This document shows, in pieces, positions 1-10,631 of a stretch of DNA of 64,000 bases; within the stretch, counting starts at the first letter, position 1; each line of letters opens with the position of its first letter. The notes below the pieces were generated by a model. That model saw only the letters and a program-made list of their open reading frames with translations, had not been told where the DNA came from and did no database searches. A program made the position numbers and the translations under genes. The stretch spans positions 60,457,213 to 60,521,212 of the forward strand of contig CM066740.1 in NCBI GenBank assembly GCA_033961575.1, given 5' to 3'. This DNA comes from Aselliscus stoliczkanus. Taxonomy: Eukaryota; Chordata; Mammalia; Chiroptera; Hipposideridae.

Positions 1-573
1 AGCCTAGCCTGGCTTCCATCAAGACCCAAAACACAACTTGACATTGGCATTAGGTGATCAGGATGTTTGATGAAACATTTTCTGTGGCAGAAGTGTAGGA
101 GAGAGACTAAGGGGACTATAGGCTTATTCAGCTGCTCAAATGAGAGATGATCAAGGCCTGCCCTAAGTAAGGGAAAGGAATGACTCAGTGCAGGAGATAT
201 TTCTGTGTGGAATCAATAACAGTGTTTCGGACCACTGTGGTCAAGGAGGGATGGGAGTCAAAGACTCAAGAAAGTCTGATTCTTTTTTGCTTTGGGCACC
301 TGAGTTAGGTGCTGACTCCGTTAGACAGATGCAGTAGTTTGATGAGGTGACAAAGGTTATGGTAAGGGGAGAAAGAGATCAGTTTTTAGCAGGTTATATT
401 TGAGAAGCCTCTGGGACATAAAGTGGTTAGACCCAGCTGCCCAGTGATTCAGGGGTGAGTGCTGAAAGGGTTACAAAGAAGTCAGAAATTGATGCTCTCA
501 GCATTGGGCATCAGGGGCCCTGTGCCAGCAGGAGCCACTATGCCAGCCTACTGTGGCTCCAAGCAGTCTTTCA

Positions 574-574
<1 letters not shown>
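1..574. other. HECW1 intron 1-upstream sequence, nothing recognised
   Basis: This is intronic sequence upstream of the first visible exon. I see no exon, no clear repeat and no RNA gene in it. Short open frames here run into the following CA repeat and look like chance. Confidence 0.5.

Positions 575-617
<43 letters not shown>
575..617. repeat. (CA)n microsatellite
   Basis: An uninterrupted run of about 21 CA dinucleotides. It produces spurious Thr-His repeat open frames on the + strand. Confidence 0.97.
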
Positions 618-619
<2 letters not shown>

Positions 620-1204
620 CACATGTGTCATAAAATTGCTATTTGCACAATTAGAAACACTTGAAACATTTCTATTTTTTCTCATCCCTCCAACTACTCC
701 ACACACAAACATTTCTACAGTGGATTCAGAGGACAGAGCTCTGAAGTTGTGCCTTAAATCCCAGGAACTTTAAATTAATACTACCTGTTGTAGATAGATA
801 AGAGGAAGGAGGGCAGACCTGTGTAGTCTAGAAAGGATCCATGAAGGAGAGACAAGAGTGATGCTCAGAGAAGCAGAGAGAGACTCAAGAGAGCCAAGCT
901 GCTGAGAGACAGAGAGAGAGGAGAGGAAGGAGGGGAGCCTTTGAGATGCATGGGGAGGCCCACTCTGTCCAAGGCTGTGGAGGAGCATGTAGAGCAGGGA
1001 TCTCAAACAGCTCCGTGTGTATTTAGGGATACTCATTAATTTTTGAGGAAGGCCTCTGCTTCCGAGGCCATCTCCTCAAGGCTCACAAAAAATTGCTGTG
1101 TGTAGCAATCACATTACACCACACTGACATGCTCACAGTGTTTTCCGTCTGTGTTTTTCCGAATCCCGCACTCCCTACTCAAATCGGCTCTGACCCCATC
1201 TCAG
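618..1204. other. Intronic sequence ahead of the first visible HECW1 exon
   Basis: No gene or repeat recognised. The last 60 bases form a pyrimidine-rich tract ending in CTCAG at 1200-1204, which is the 3' splice site for the exon at 1205. Confidence 0.55.
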
Positions 1205-1390
1205 AATGCCTACCGAGTCTTCACCAGCAGCACCTGCTTAAAGCACATGGTTCTCAAAGTCCGGCGGGATGCGCGCAATTTTGAACGCTACCAGCACAAC
1301 CGGGACTTGGTGAATTTCATCAACCTGTTTGCAGACACGCAGCTGGAATTGCCCCGCGGCTGGGAGGTCAAAACGGACCAACAGGGAAAG
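1205..1390 (+). CDS. HECW1: HECW1 internal exon: helical segment and first half of WW domain 2
   Basis: This 186-nt exon encodes 62 residues and starts and ends in phase 0. The acceptor is CTCAG and the donor is AAG|GTGAGT at 1391. Residues about 5-45 ([20 protein letters not shown] and after) are the conserved helical segment found before the second WW domain of HECW1/HECW2. Residues about 50-62 begin the WW domain with ELPRGWE, and the first conserved Trp is present. The WW domain is completed by the next exon at 26867. HECW proteins are cytoplasmic NEDD4-family E3 ubiquitin ligases, and their WW domains bind proline-rich substrates. The paralogue call rests mainly on the later exons, which match HECW1 better than HECW2. 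The long open frame continuing past 1390 is read-through into the intron. Confidence 0.92.
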
Positions 1391-2197
1391 GTGAGTGTGA
1401 GTGGGCTTTTCATTAAAGGGGATCTTTCCTTGAAGGAGAAGACAGTGAGAATGTGGGGAAGAAAATTGTTGAGGAAAGGAGAGCCTGAGTGTTTGAGACG
1501 TGCACATTGGCCACCAGGGGGAAGGGAGGAGTGACTATCCACAGCAGGTTTCTGTCCTGTGTATTGCAAGATGGTTAGCAGCACCCCCGACCTCTGCCCA
1601 CTGAGGTCAATAGCATCCTACCTTGCTAGTCGTCCCCTGGGGGGGGGAGGGAAGAAGGGGGCAAAATCACACCCAGTTGAGAACTACTGTCTGCATTTTT
1701 TAAAATTTCAGGTTTGGAATTTGAAACCAGGTTCTGTTCAGTGACTTTCCTACTGTCTTACCTTCTTAGACTGCTAACTCTCAGGGAATAAAATTATTAG
1801 GTAAATTGGGAGTGGCATCATTAGATTACTCATTATGATTTCCCTATTAAGCCTTCATTTCTCATTAAAACAGCCTGGCCAACGGTGATAGGATGGTATG
1901 AGCTTGTGTCATGTAAACTGGCTTGCATTTTGACTTTGTGTGACCTTAACCAAAACTGGCCTTTTCTAGCAGTGAGTGAGAAGCCTAGCTGAGTTTGCTA
2001 AAGTGAGAATGTTTTTCCTTAATCGCCATCAGTCATCTCAATGTATTTATAAGACAGGCTAAAAGCTTACTAAAAAACTGTTACTGTGTAATCTTTTGTA
2101 AAGTTTGGTAGAGCACACCTTTCCCTCTTTAATGTCAAAGGACCAGAAGCTTCACCAGTAGTCACATCTCTCAGTGGAAAACTGCATTACACAGTTC
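1391..2197. other. HECW1 intron, nothing recognised
   Basis: Start of a 25.5-kb intron (1391-26866). After the GTGAGT donor I see no exon, RNA gene or clearly identifiable repeat up to the LTR at 2202. A short G run lies near 1638. Confidence 0.5.
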
Positions 2198-2201
2198 CTT
2201 T

Positions 2202-2655
2202 TGTTACCAAGAAAGGCCGTTTTCCTCAGTTCTTGTCTTCTTGAAGGAAAGAATTCAGGCAAGAGACGGAGTCAAGTAGGCAAAAGCAACAAAACGTTTA
2301 TTAGCGAGGCAAGCACACTCTGAGACATGGAGCGGGCTGACCCAAGGGTGGTAGCAGCCTCTCCTTACATTGGGTAACAGCTTTTAGTCTTATGGGTACG
2401 ATATTTCTCCTCCCTCTCTGGCACCTCCCCTTTCTGCTTCTAAGGTGCAAACATGAGCCAGCTGATTTCCCACATTTCATTTGAAAGCCTACCAAGCGGG
2501 GCCCAAAACCGCAATGCAGTCGTACTTGCGGGCTTGGGCTCTGTGCCTGTGCGCATGCTCTGAGGCCTGGAAATGGGGTGGTTTCTAATGGCACTTTCGG
2601 CATGGGCTATTTCTTCTTCCTCCTGCTTATCCTTACCTTCCTGCCTACTCTATCA
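2202..2655 (-). mobile_element. Solo LTR of an endogenous retrovirus (ERV1/gammaretrovirus-like)
   Basis: A 454-bp unit read on the minus strand. It begins TGATAGAG at 2655, ends GTAACA at 2202, and is flanked by the 4-bp duplication CTTT (2198-2201 and 2656-2659). On the minus strand a polyadenylation signal AATAAA lies at 2302-2297, followed by a CT-rich U5 containing GACTCCGTCTCTTGCC. This is the usual R-U5 layout of a class I LTR. No internal viral sequence is attached on either side, so it is a solo LTR left by LTR-LTR recombination. Class assignment from the 4-bp duplication is inference. Confidence 0.82.
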
Positions 2656-2659
2656 CTTT

Positions 2660-3550
2660 CCTCTGTGATTCTGAACCTATAAAGCTACAGTTTCCTGAAG
2701 TGAGTTGAAGGGGTGTCATTGTCCCCTGGGAGCCACAAACCCTTCTCCCACAAATCCTTTAGCATGACTCAGTACCTGGACTCTCTGGAATGTGTGGGGA
2801 AAGGTTGTGTCCACTAATGCAGGTCCATTAGTACGTGGGAGCTCTATGACCAGCTCCTTGTAGCTGGGGATTAGTTGCTTAGCAGAAAAGACACCATAAG
2901 CATAATCTGCTCCCTAGTACTTTCTCATTTACTGGATGTATTCTCCATTGGGAGAATGACAGTGATTTATATGAAGAGGACTTGCTGTGATGTGTTAAGG
3001 TGGGAAATAAAGCCTGAGTGGGAACAAAAAGTAAAAGATTAGTGCTGAGGTGCACCTGCCTCTTCTCAGTGGTCTGTGGTGGTGGCCAAGTTTTGCATTT
3101 ATTGTTTAACCAATATTCCAAGAGGACACCACCATGAATAAATGCACAGTAAGGCAGTGCTTATAATGCCAAGAGCACACACAAATGCAAACCGGTTGCT
3201 TAGCCTTGGATTTCCATGACTGAAGCTCTCACACCAGGATACAAATAGCAGGTAGCCTGTGGAATGCAGGCAGGTCCCAAGTGCTACCAGTCCTGGTTCT
3301 CCATGGTACACCCCACCTCCTGATCATCACACCAGCAGAAAGCACAGCAGCTGAGACATACACAGAGAAATTTAGTCATTTTGAAATACATATTAGGGAA
3401 TTCCATTTCTAAAATGCATATTAGACAAGACATTTTCCCTTTAATTCTGTTTAGTGAGATGGTATCATATATAAGAAAGAAAAAACTATGAATTTGAAAT
3501 GGGAAAACTTGAGTTCTACTTTCAGTTATAATCCAAACTGTGTAACTACA

Positions 3551-3551
<1 letters not shown>
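2660..3551. other. HECW1 intron, nothing recognised
   Basis: About 0.9 kb of intron with moderate GC and no exon, RNA gene or repeat that I can identify. Confidence 0.45.

Positions 3552-3584
<33 letters not shown>
3552..3584. repeat. (CA)n microsatellite
   Basis: Sixteen CA units, followed by an A run and scattered CACA motifs to about 3625. Confidence 0.95.
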
Positions 3585-3589
<5 letters not shown>

Positions 3590-3794
3590 TTCTCTCCAAT
3601 TTCTTATTCACTGAATACACACACAGACTCACAATTGGCAGACACAATTTCTAAGAGGCCTGCCATGTACTGAATTGTTGGGGTGAAACAACCTTAAATT
3701 TGGAATATGCTATCATAATCCATAGGGTAGAGAGGGACAATGGAAAATGGGGGGGAGAGGGGAATAGAGATAGGAGTCCTGTGTACCAGGACTG

Positions 3795-3915
3795 GTCCAT
3801 CCCATTGTAAACATGTGACCCTGGGCAGATTATTTCACCTCTCTGAGTCTCATTTTGCTTATAATAAAGTAGCAATAATAATACCTGCCTTGCATTTGTG
3901 ATTTTTATAACTGAC
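3795..3915 (+). repeat. MIR SINE fragment
   Basis: The core order is typical of MIR: TGTGACCCTGGGCAGATTA, then CTCTCTGAGTCTCATTTTGC, then a run of AATAATA and ACCTGCCTT. This is an ancient mammalian tRNA-derived SINE. Ends are approximate. Confidence 0.65.
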
Positions 3916-4548
3916 ATAAAAAGCAAATAAGTTAATGTGGGAATCTGCTTCTTGCTTTATCAGCACATTCAGAGATGACGACCTTTACTTTTGTATGCAC
4001 GGTGACAGGAATACAAGGGCTGAAGTCCAGCTGTTTGGACTTTGTATGCATAATCATCTCCACAAAGGACCACAGAGACAAAAACTGAAGCAAAGAACAA
4101 AATGTTATCTGACTGATCTGTCATTTTGAAAGTTTGAAAGAGGAAGACACAGGACACAGCCTCCAACCCAACTTTGATAGAGATTGCCTGTGGGCTCAAA
4201 GGCTGAGCCAAGGAGGATGGTTATCATCCAAAGAGGTGGTGGGGCTGAGAGTGTGGGTCTGGAGGTGGGAGGGGAGCAAATTCTGACTGGGGAAAGCATG
4301 AGATGGAGGAAGAAATGAAAACAACAAAATGAGAAAAGGTCCATGAACACCTACTACTACATGAAGCAAACAGAATCACAATCTGAGAAAAATCATATTA
4401 CATAATATAATTTTCTTCAGAAAATAGAAATGAATTTTTAAAACATATCTGCTTATTATCCACAAAAACAATTCAGGAGCACATGACTTTCATTGAGCAA
4501 GAAGAAGCCATAAACAAAACAAGCTGAGAGGAAGCAGATATTAAAAAA
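3916..4548. other. HECW1 intron, nothing recognised
   Basis: AT-rich intronic sequence between the MIR and the L1 fragment. No gene or repeat identified. Confidence 0.4.
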
Positions 4549-4979
4549 TAGAGCTAACATATGTGATCTAGCAATTCTACTGTTGGGTGTTTTTGAAAAA
4601 GAATTGAAAATAAAATCTTGAATTGATATCTGCACTCTCATGTTCTTTGCATCATTATTCACAATAGCCAATATATGGAAATAGCCTAAATGTTTGTTTA
4701 TAGATGAATGCATAAACAAAATATGGCATATGCATGCAATGGAATACTATTCAGCATTTAGAGGTCCAAATTTCCAGGTATAAACAAATGAGTGATTGGG
4801 ATGTACTGTACAGCATAGGAAATATAGTCAATAATATTGTGATAGCATAGGATGGTGTCAGATGGTTGCTGGACCTATTATGATGATCATTTCTTTAAGT
4901 ATATAAATGTTGAATAACTATGGTGTCCACCTAAAAGTAATATAATATTGTATGGTAGCTATATTTTAATAAACATTTT
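4549..4979 (+). mobile_element. LINE-1 3' fragment
   Basis: A 5'-truncated L1. It starts in the ORF2 C-terminus, whose protein remnant includes MEYYSAF near 4739-4760. It then carries a 3'UTR and ends in TTTTAATAAACATTTTT. The 3'UTR block around 4770-4900 closely matches the 3'UTR of the L1 ending near 55545, so both belong to the same or a sister subfamily. Confidence 0.85.
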
Positions 4980-4999
4980 TAAAAGTAAAAATAAAAAAG

Positions 5000-5304
5000 T
5001 AAAAACAGGAAATTCTGAAACATGCTACAACATAGTATAAACCTAGAAGACATTATGTTAAGTAAAATTAGTCAGTCATAGAAGGGACAAATACTGTATA
5101 ATTCTACTAATATGAATATCTGAAATAGTTAACCCCATAAAAACAGAGTAGAATGATCATTGCTAGGGGTTGGGGGAAAGAGAAAATGGGGAGTTTCTGT
5201 TTAATGGGTATAGAGTTTCAGTTATAAATAACAAATAAACTGTATAACATCATGTTATAATTAACAACCCTGTACTGTGCACTTAAAAATGAGTTAAGAA
5301 AGGG
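5000..5304 (+). mobile_element. Older LINE-1 3'UTR fragment
   Basis: Contains the familiar L1 tail order: GAAACATGCTACAACATAG, then AAGTAAAATTAGTCAGTCA, then CTGTGCACTTAAAAATGAG. It resembles L1MA/L1MB 3' ends and lies head to tail after the preceding fragment. Confidence 0.7.
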
Positions 5305-6079
5305 AAAGTTCCAGTTAAGATTGTGCAGTAGGTAAAAGTTGTGCTAACCTTCCCTCACGACCACATCAAAATTACAACTAAACTGCAAAACAACCATCAT
5401 TGAGAATTGCCCGAAATCATGCTGAACCTAAGCCCTACAGTTATCGACATAGCAGAAGAAGCCACCTCAAGACTGATAGGAGGGGCAGATATGTGAAATA
5501 AGCTGGTCCCCCACTGGTGTGTGTGACCATTAAAAATTGGGAGGGATATCTCAGTTGTGGAGGTCCCTTCCCCAGAGGAACAAGGGGTCCAAGCTCCTCA
5601 CCAGCCCAGGGTTCCAGTGCAAGGAATTGAAAACCTATTAGAAGAAATAATAACAGAAAACTTTCTTAACCCAGTGAAGGAAATGGATATTCAACCCCAG
5701 GAAGTGCAGAGTCCCAAACAAGATGAAATCAAAGAGGCCCATACCAAGACACATCATAATTAAAATGCCAAAGATTAAAGCTGAAGAGAGAATCTTAATA
5801 GCAGCAAGAGAAAAGCAGCTAGTTACCTACAAGGGAGCTGCCATAAGACCATCACCTGATTTCTCAACGGAAACTTTGCAGGGCTGAAGAGATTGTCAGG
5901 ACACATTCAAAGTGATGAAAAGCAAGGACCTACAGCCAAGATGATTCTACCCAGCAAAGCTATCATTTAGAATCAAAGGACAGATAAAGAGCTTCCTAGA
6001 CAAGAAAAAGGTAACGGAGCTTAACACCACCAAACCAGCATTACAAGGAATGTTAGAGGGACTTATTTTAGACCAAAAA

Positions 6080-6134
<55 letters not shown>

Positions 6135-6185
6135 AATGAATAATAAAATGGCAATAAATACATATCTATCAATAATTACTTTAAA
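5305..6185 (+). mobile_element. LINE-1 5' half: 5'UTR, ORF1 and start of ORF2
   Basis: The fragment begins with an L1 5' end like the one at 51470. It jumps near 5617 from 5'UTR directly into mid ORF1 (encoding ENLLEEIITENFLNPVKEMD), so most of the 5'UTR and the ORF1 N-terminus are missing. ORF1 C-terminal remnants run to about 6070 (KPALQGMLEG). An expanded AAAT repeat follows, then the start of ORF2 (NTYLSIITLNVN) at about 6140-6190, where a minus-strand L1 interrupts it. Stops and frameshifts are frequent. Confidence 0.78.
6076..6136. repeat. (AAAT)n tetranucleotide repeat
   Basis: About 15 AAAT/AATA units. They lie exactly in the ORF1-ORF2 spacer of the L1 fragment, so the repeat probably grew from an A-rich L1 spacer. 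The same spacer carries a short AAAT run in the L1 at 54138. Confidence 0.95.
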
Positions 6186-7135
6186 TGTAAATTGATTTTT
6201 TAATATTATATTTATATATTTTTAATTCGCTTCAGGTGTACAACACAGTGCAATAGTTATACTTTTTACCCCTCAAAGTGACAACCCTCCTCCCCCATTT
6301 GGCCACTTCACTCCTCCCCCCCATATCATATATATCTATTACACTTCCTCTGACTCCCTTCCACATTATAATCCACATCCTGTGACTATCTATATATTCA
6401 ATTACAGTTGGGATACAATATTATACAACCTCAACTTCAGATGTACAGTGCAGTGGTCAAGCCTCTTCTCCATCCATGAAATGGTCTCCCTAACAAGACA
6501 TATGACCATCTGACACTCCACAAAATATTTACAACATTATTAATTATATTCCCCAAACTGTCTTTCATATCCCAGTGGCAATATTGTAGTTGCCTATTTT
6601 TGCTGTCTAATCCCTTCCCCTTCTCCCTTGTCCCCACCCCACTCCCAACTAGCAACCCTGATTTTTCCTCTATATCTATGAGACAGTTTCTGTTTACTTT
6701 GCTCATTCATACAGTTTTTCAGATTCCCCATATGAGTGAGATCATATGGTATTTGTCTTTCTCTGACTGACTTATTTCACTTAACATAATAGTCTCTAGG
6801 TCCATCCATATCATTGCAAATGGTACAATTACATTCTTCTTTATAGCAGAGTAATACTCCATTGTATAAATGTACCACAGTTTCTTTTCGAGGGCAGTGT
6901 CACTGGCCCTCATATGTAGGACCCGAACCGGGGTCGCTGTCATCCCTAGCCAGCGCTTAACCACCGCGCCACTCAGCTGGTCCTGTACCACAGTTTCTTA
7001 ATCCAGTCATCTACCGATAGGCATTTCTGTTGTTTCCAAGTCTTGGCTATTGTAAATAGCACTACAATAAACATAGGGGTGCATATATTTTTTCGAATTA
7101 GTGTCTTGAATTCTTCTGGGTAGACAAGAGTGGAA
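6186..7135 (-). mobile_element. 5'-truncated LINE-1, 3' end
   Basis: Read on the minus strand this is the ORF2 C-terminus (WYIYTMEYYSAIKKNVIVPF near 6870-6800), then a C-rich-complement 3'UTR and an AT-rich tail at 6190-6230. It is the same subfamily as the full-length copy at 10709. A SINE interrupts it at 6887-6983. The 5' break is near 7120-7135. Confidence 0.85.
6887..6983 (-). mobile_element. tRNA-derived SINE (Rhin-1-like, short form)
   Basis: On the minus strand it holds a tRNA-like head with an A box (TGGCGCGGTGGTTAAGCGC), a B box (GGTTCGGGTCC) and the tail CCAGTGACACTGCCCTC. It sits inside an L1 and is flanked by the 16-bp duplication TGTACCACAGTTTCTT (6871-6886, 6984-6999), proving L1-type retrotransposition. 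Confidence 0.93.
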
Positions 7136-7560
7136 GTTTTTAATTTGTTAATTATACCTCAGTAAAGGTGGAAAAAGTAGATCTTGCATGAGTAGATAAA
7201 CAAAATGTGTTATAATTTATACTATGAAATATTATTCTTCCTTAAAAAGGAATGAAATTTTAATAAATGCTACAGTGACAAACCTTGAAAACATTGTGTT
7301 AAGTGAAATAAGATAGACACAAAGTAACAAATATGATATTTCATATATGGGATCTAGACTAGTCAAATTCATAGAGACAGAAAGTAAAATAGAGGTTAGC
7401 AGAGGCTTGGAGGAGGAGGAAATGAGGAGTTATTGTTTAATGAGTACTGAGTTTCAGTTTGGAAAGATGAAAGAGTTTAGGAAATGGATAGTGATGATGA
7501 TTGTACAGCAGTGAGAATGTACTTAATGCCACTAAATTGTACACTTAAAATGATTAAATT
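7136..7560 (+). mobile_element. Old LINE-1 3'-end fragments
   Basis: Two stretches of old L1 tail: ATTATACCTCAGTAAAG at about 7150, then a longer 3'UTR from 7178 to 7560 ending in GTACACTTAAAATGATTAAA. Both resemble L1MB-type 3' ends. The twin-primed L1 inserted at the right edge. Confidence 0.6.
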
Positions 7561-10095
7561 TGATACTTCCAGCCTTATTCTTTTTTTTTTTTTTTTTTAG
7601 GATTGCTTTGGCTATTCGGGGTCTTCTGTGGTTCCATACAAATTTGATGATTTCTTTGTTCTATTTCTTTTAAAAATGCCATTGGGATTTTGATGCAGAA
7701 TGCATTAAATCTGTATATTGCTTTGGGTAATATGGCCATTTTATTGCCTTGGTTAATATGGCCATTTTAACTATGTTGATTCATCCAACCCATGAATATA
7801 GAATGTTTTCCCGTTTCTTTGTGTCTTATTAAATTCCTTTCAAAAATGTCTAATAGTTTTCAGTGTATAGTTCCTTCAGATGCTTTGTTCACTTTACTCC
7901 TAGGTATTTTATTCTTTTTGTTGCAACTATAAAAGGAATATTTTTTTCATTTCCTTTTCTGAAATTTCATTGTTAGTATATAGGAGTGCAATTGATTTTT
8001 GTGTTTTGTAGCCAACAACTTTACTGTATTCAATTTTTGTTTCTAATAGAATTTTGGTGGATTCCTTAGGGTTTTCTATATACACAATCATGTTATCTGC
8101 AAAAAGTGAAAATTTAACTTCATTCCCAATTCAGATGCCTTTTATTCCTTTCTCTTGCCTGATTGCTCTGGCTAGGACTTCCAGTACTATGCCAAATAAC
8201 AGTAGTGATAGGAGACAACCCTGTCTTGTTCCTGAATGGAGAGCAAGGGGCTTCAGTTTTTCATCATTAATTATGATATTAGTTGAGGGTTTGTCATACA
8301 TGGCCTGTATTATGTTAAAGTATTTTTCTTTGGCCAGCCGAGTGGCGTGTGGGTTAAGGGCTGGCTTGGGACGTCAGCGGCTGCAGTTCGGATCCCACAC
8401 ATGAGGGCCAGTGACACAGGTCTCTACAGCTAAGATGGTGAACAACAGCTGCACCTGGAGTTAGGCTGCTGTGAGTCCCCGGGATGGCATAGATGCATCC
8501 CCTGCTGCAGTGGACTACCATAGACTACAGTGAGTGGTTATCAGCCAGCTTGAGAGGCCAGCAGCCAGTGTGAGCTGCCAAGAGCCACTGTGAGCAGCCG
8601 TCCAGAGACCAGCAACCGATCTGCCTCACCTGAAGAGTGTAATGACGATACCAACATGGGCCAGTGAAGCAATGTCCTCCACAACTAGATTGAAGAACAA
8701 AACATAGGACAACAATTTGTCTGTTCCCCTTCCCTGGTTCCCCAATGCTGCTCCTCACCCCAATTCCCCAATAAAATCTTAAAAAAAAAAGTAGTTTTCT
8801 TCTATATACATTTTATTAAATATTAACCATAAATGGATGTTGTATTTTGTAAAATGGTTTTTAAGCATTCACTGACATAATTACATTATTTTTATCTTTT
8901 ATTTTGTTTATGTGGTGTATCACCTTAATGGATTTGCTTATGTTGAACCAGAACAACAATAATCAAAACTGCATGGTATTGACAGAAAACAGACACACAG
9001 ACCAATGGAATAGAACTGAAAACCCAGAAATAAACCCACATAAATATGGACAGATAATTTTCAACAAAGTAGCCAAAAATATACAATGGAGAAAAGAAAG
9101 CCTCTTCAATAAATCATGCTGGGAAAATTGGAAAGCCATGTGCAAACAACACCTCCGATAAGAGGCTAATATTCAAAATATATAAGGAGCTCATACAACT
9201 CAACAACAATAAGACAAAAATCCAATTTAAAAATAGGCAGAGGACATGAAGAGAAACTTCTCTCAACAAGACATACAAATGGCCAACAGATATATGAGAA
9301 AATGCTCAACTTCACTAGCTATTAGGGAACTGCAAATCAAAACCACAATGAGATATTACCTCATACTTGTTAACATGGCTATCATCAATGAGACAAATAA
9401 TAAGTGTTGCAGAGGCAGGAGAAAAAGGAAGCTTCATACACTATTGGTGAAAATGTAGATTGGTACAGCTGCTATGGAAGGCAGTAGTTCCTCAAAATAT
9501 TAAGAATAGAATTATCATAAGGCTCAGCAATGCTTCTCTTGGATATCTACCCCAAAATTCTGAAAACATATATCCATAAAGATATATGTACTCTGATGTT
9601 CATTGCAGCTTTATTCATGGTGGCCAAGACATGGAAACAACCAAAATGTCTTTTAATAGATGATTGGATAAGGAAGATGTGGTATATATACACAATGGAA
9701 TACTATTCTGCCATAAGAGAAGATGAAATAGTGGCATTTGTGACAACATGGATGGATCTTGAGGCTATTATGCTAAGTAAAATAAGTCAGAAAAAGTCGA
9801 GAACCTTGTGCTTTCACTGATCTGTGGTATATAAAACTGAAAACAACAAAAGAACAAGACAAACAAATGAAGAAACAAAAACTCATAGACACAGGCAATA
9901 GTTTGTGGTTACCAGAGGGTAAGGGAGAAGGGCAGTGGTAGATGAGGGTAAAAGGGATCAACTATATGGTGATGGAAGGAGAACTAACGCTGGGTGGTGA
10001 ACACACAATGTGATATAAAGATGATATATTACAGAATTGTACACCTGCAATCTATGTAACTTTACTAACAATTGTCACCCCAATAAACTTTAGTT
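7561..10095 (+). mobile_element. Twin-primed LINE-1 (5' inversion)
   Basis: The 3' part, 8953-10095, is in sense orientation. It encodes the ORF2 C-terminal region ([19 protein letters not shown] at about 8990-9050, YTMEYYSAIREDE near 9695) and has a 3'UTR ending CCCCAATAAACTTTAG. The 5' part, 7561-8952, is ORF2 in inverted orientation, split by a SINE at 8331. In an intact L1 the outer end of the inverted part (7561) would lie about 25 bp upstream of 8953. This is the expected arrangement for twin priming. Target-site duplications were not resolved. Confidence 0.85.
8331..8790 (+). mobile_element. tRNA-derived SINE, long form (~460 bp)
   Basis: The head is like the short Rhin-1 type (GGCCAGCCGAGTGGCGTG, then GGCCAGTGACAC). 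A body follows (CTACAGCTAAGATGGTGAAC), then a VES-type tail ending TTCCCCAATAAAATCTT plus A10. It is flanked by AAAGTATTTTTCTT (8317-8330) and AAAGTAGTTTTCTT (8788-8801), with one mismatch. It lies inside the inverted arm of the twin-primed L1, so it is younger than that L1. Confidence 0.92.
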
Positions 10096-10545
10096 TAAAA
10101 AGAAGAAATATACAAAATTTATAGTTAAGGAGATCAAAGTGTTAATAGCAAATAAAATTAATTTTAAAAAATAATTAAAAATAAAGTTTCCTTTAACATA
10201 ATGACCCACTTCCTATTTTGCAATTGGACTTTAGTTTTCCTATCAAAATCAAGAATTAAAAGATTGCAGCTGGCACGTCTATTACATTGTTCTAAAAGTT
10301 CTCACCAATATTACAAGACAGGAGGTTAAAGGTAAATGGGCCTTTGTAAAGGAGAAAAAAATTATCATTATTTGAAAATTAAAAACTAAGATTATATGCT
10401 TAAAAAAACAGTTTATTTGACAGAAGCACTCAATGTGATGAGCAGACACAAACAACACATCAATAATAGCTTTCCTAGGTACTGCAATGATGGGTTACAA
10501 AATGTAACAAGAAAAGAAGCACTCAGAATAGCAACAGACAATATT
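10096..10545. other. HECW1 intron, nothing recognised
   Basis: AT-rich intron between the twin-primed L1 and the U4 copy. I see no gene or identifiable repeat. The AAATATAAACTATCT at 10546-10560 is the target-site duplication of the U4 insertion. Confidence 0.45.
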
Positions 10546-10560
10546 AAATATAAACTATCT

Positions 10561-10631
10561 TTTTTTTCAACTAGCAATATTCGCGCCTCGGATAAACCTC
10601 ATTGGCTATGATACTGCCACTGCGCAAAGCT
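10561..10631 (-). pseudogene. U4 snRNA retropseudogene, 3'-truncated
   Basis: Read on the minus strand from 10631, it matches the 5' end of U4 spliceosomal RNA: AGCTTTGCGCAGTGGCAGTA, then the U6-pairing region with GAGGTTTATCCGAGGCGCGA. It stops at about U4 nucleotide 64-66 with TTGAAAAAAA. The downstream half of U4 (3' stem-loops, Sm site) is absent, so it cannot make a working snRNA. A perfect 15-bp duplication AAATATAAACTATCT flanks it (10546-10560, 10632-10646). It is therefore an L1-mediated retrocopy of a truncated U4. The conserved 5' sequence has few changes, suggesting a fairly recent insertion. Confidence 0.95.

Noticed and set aside
455..773. Two overlapping open frames with Thr-His repeats
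   Set aside because: They are the CA microsatellite read in two frames; no other coding signal.
1391..1534. Extension of the first HECW1 exon to the stop at 1534
   Set aside because: A strong GTGAGT donor at 1391 and perfect WW-domain continuation in the exon at 26867 show the extension is intron.
10561..10631. Functional U4 snRNA gene
   Set aside because: Only the 5' half is present, with no Sm site or 3' box, and target duplications mark it as a retrocopy.
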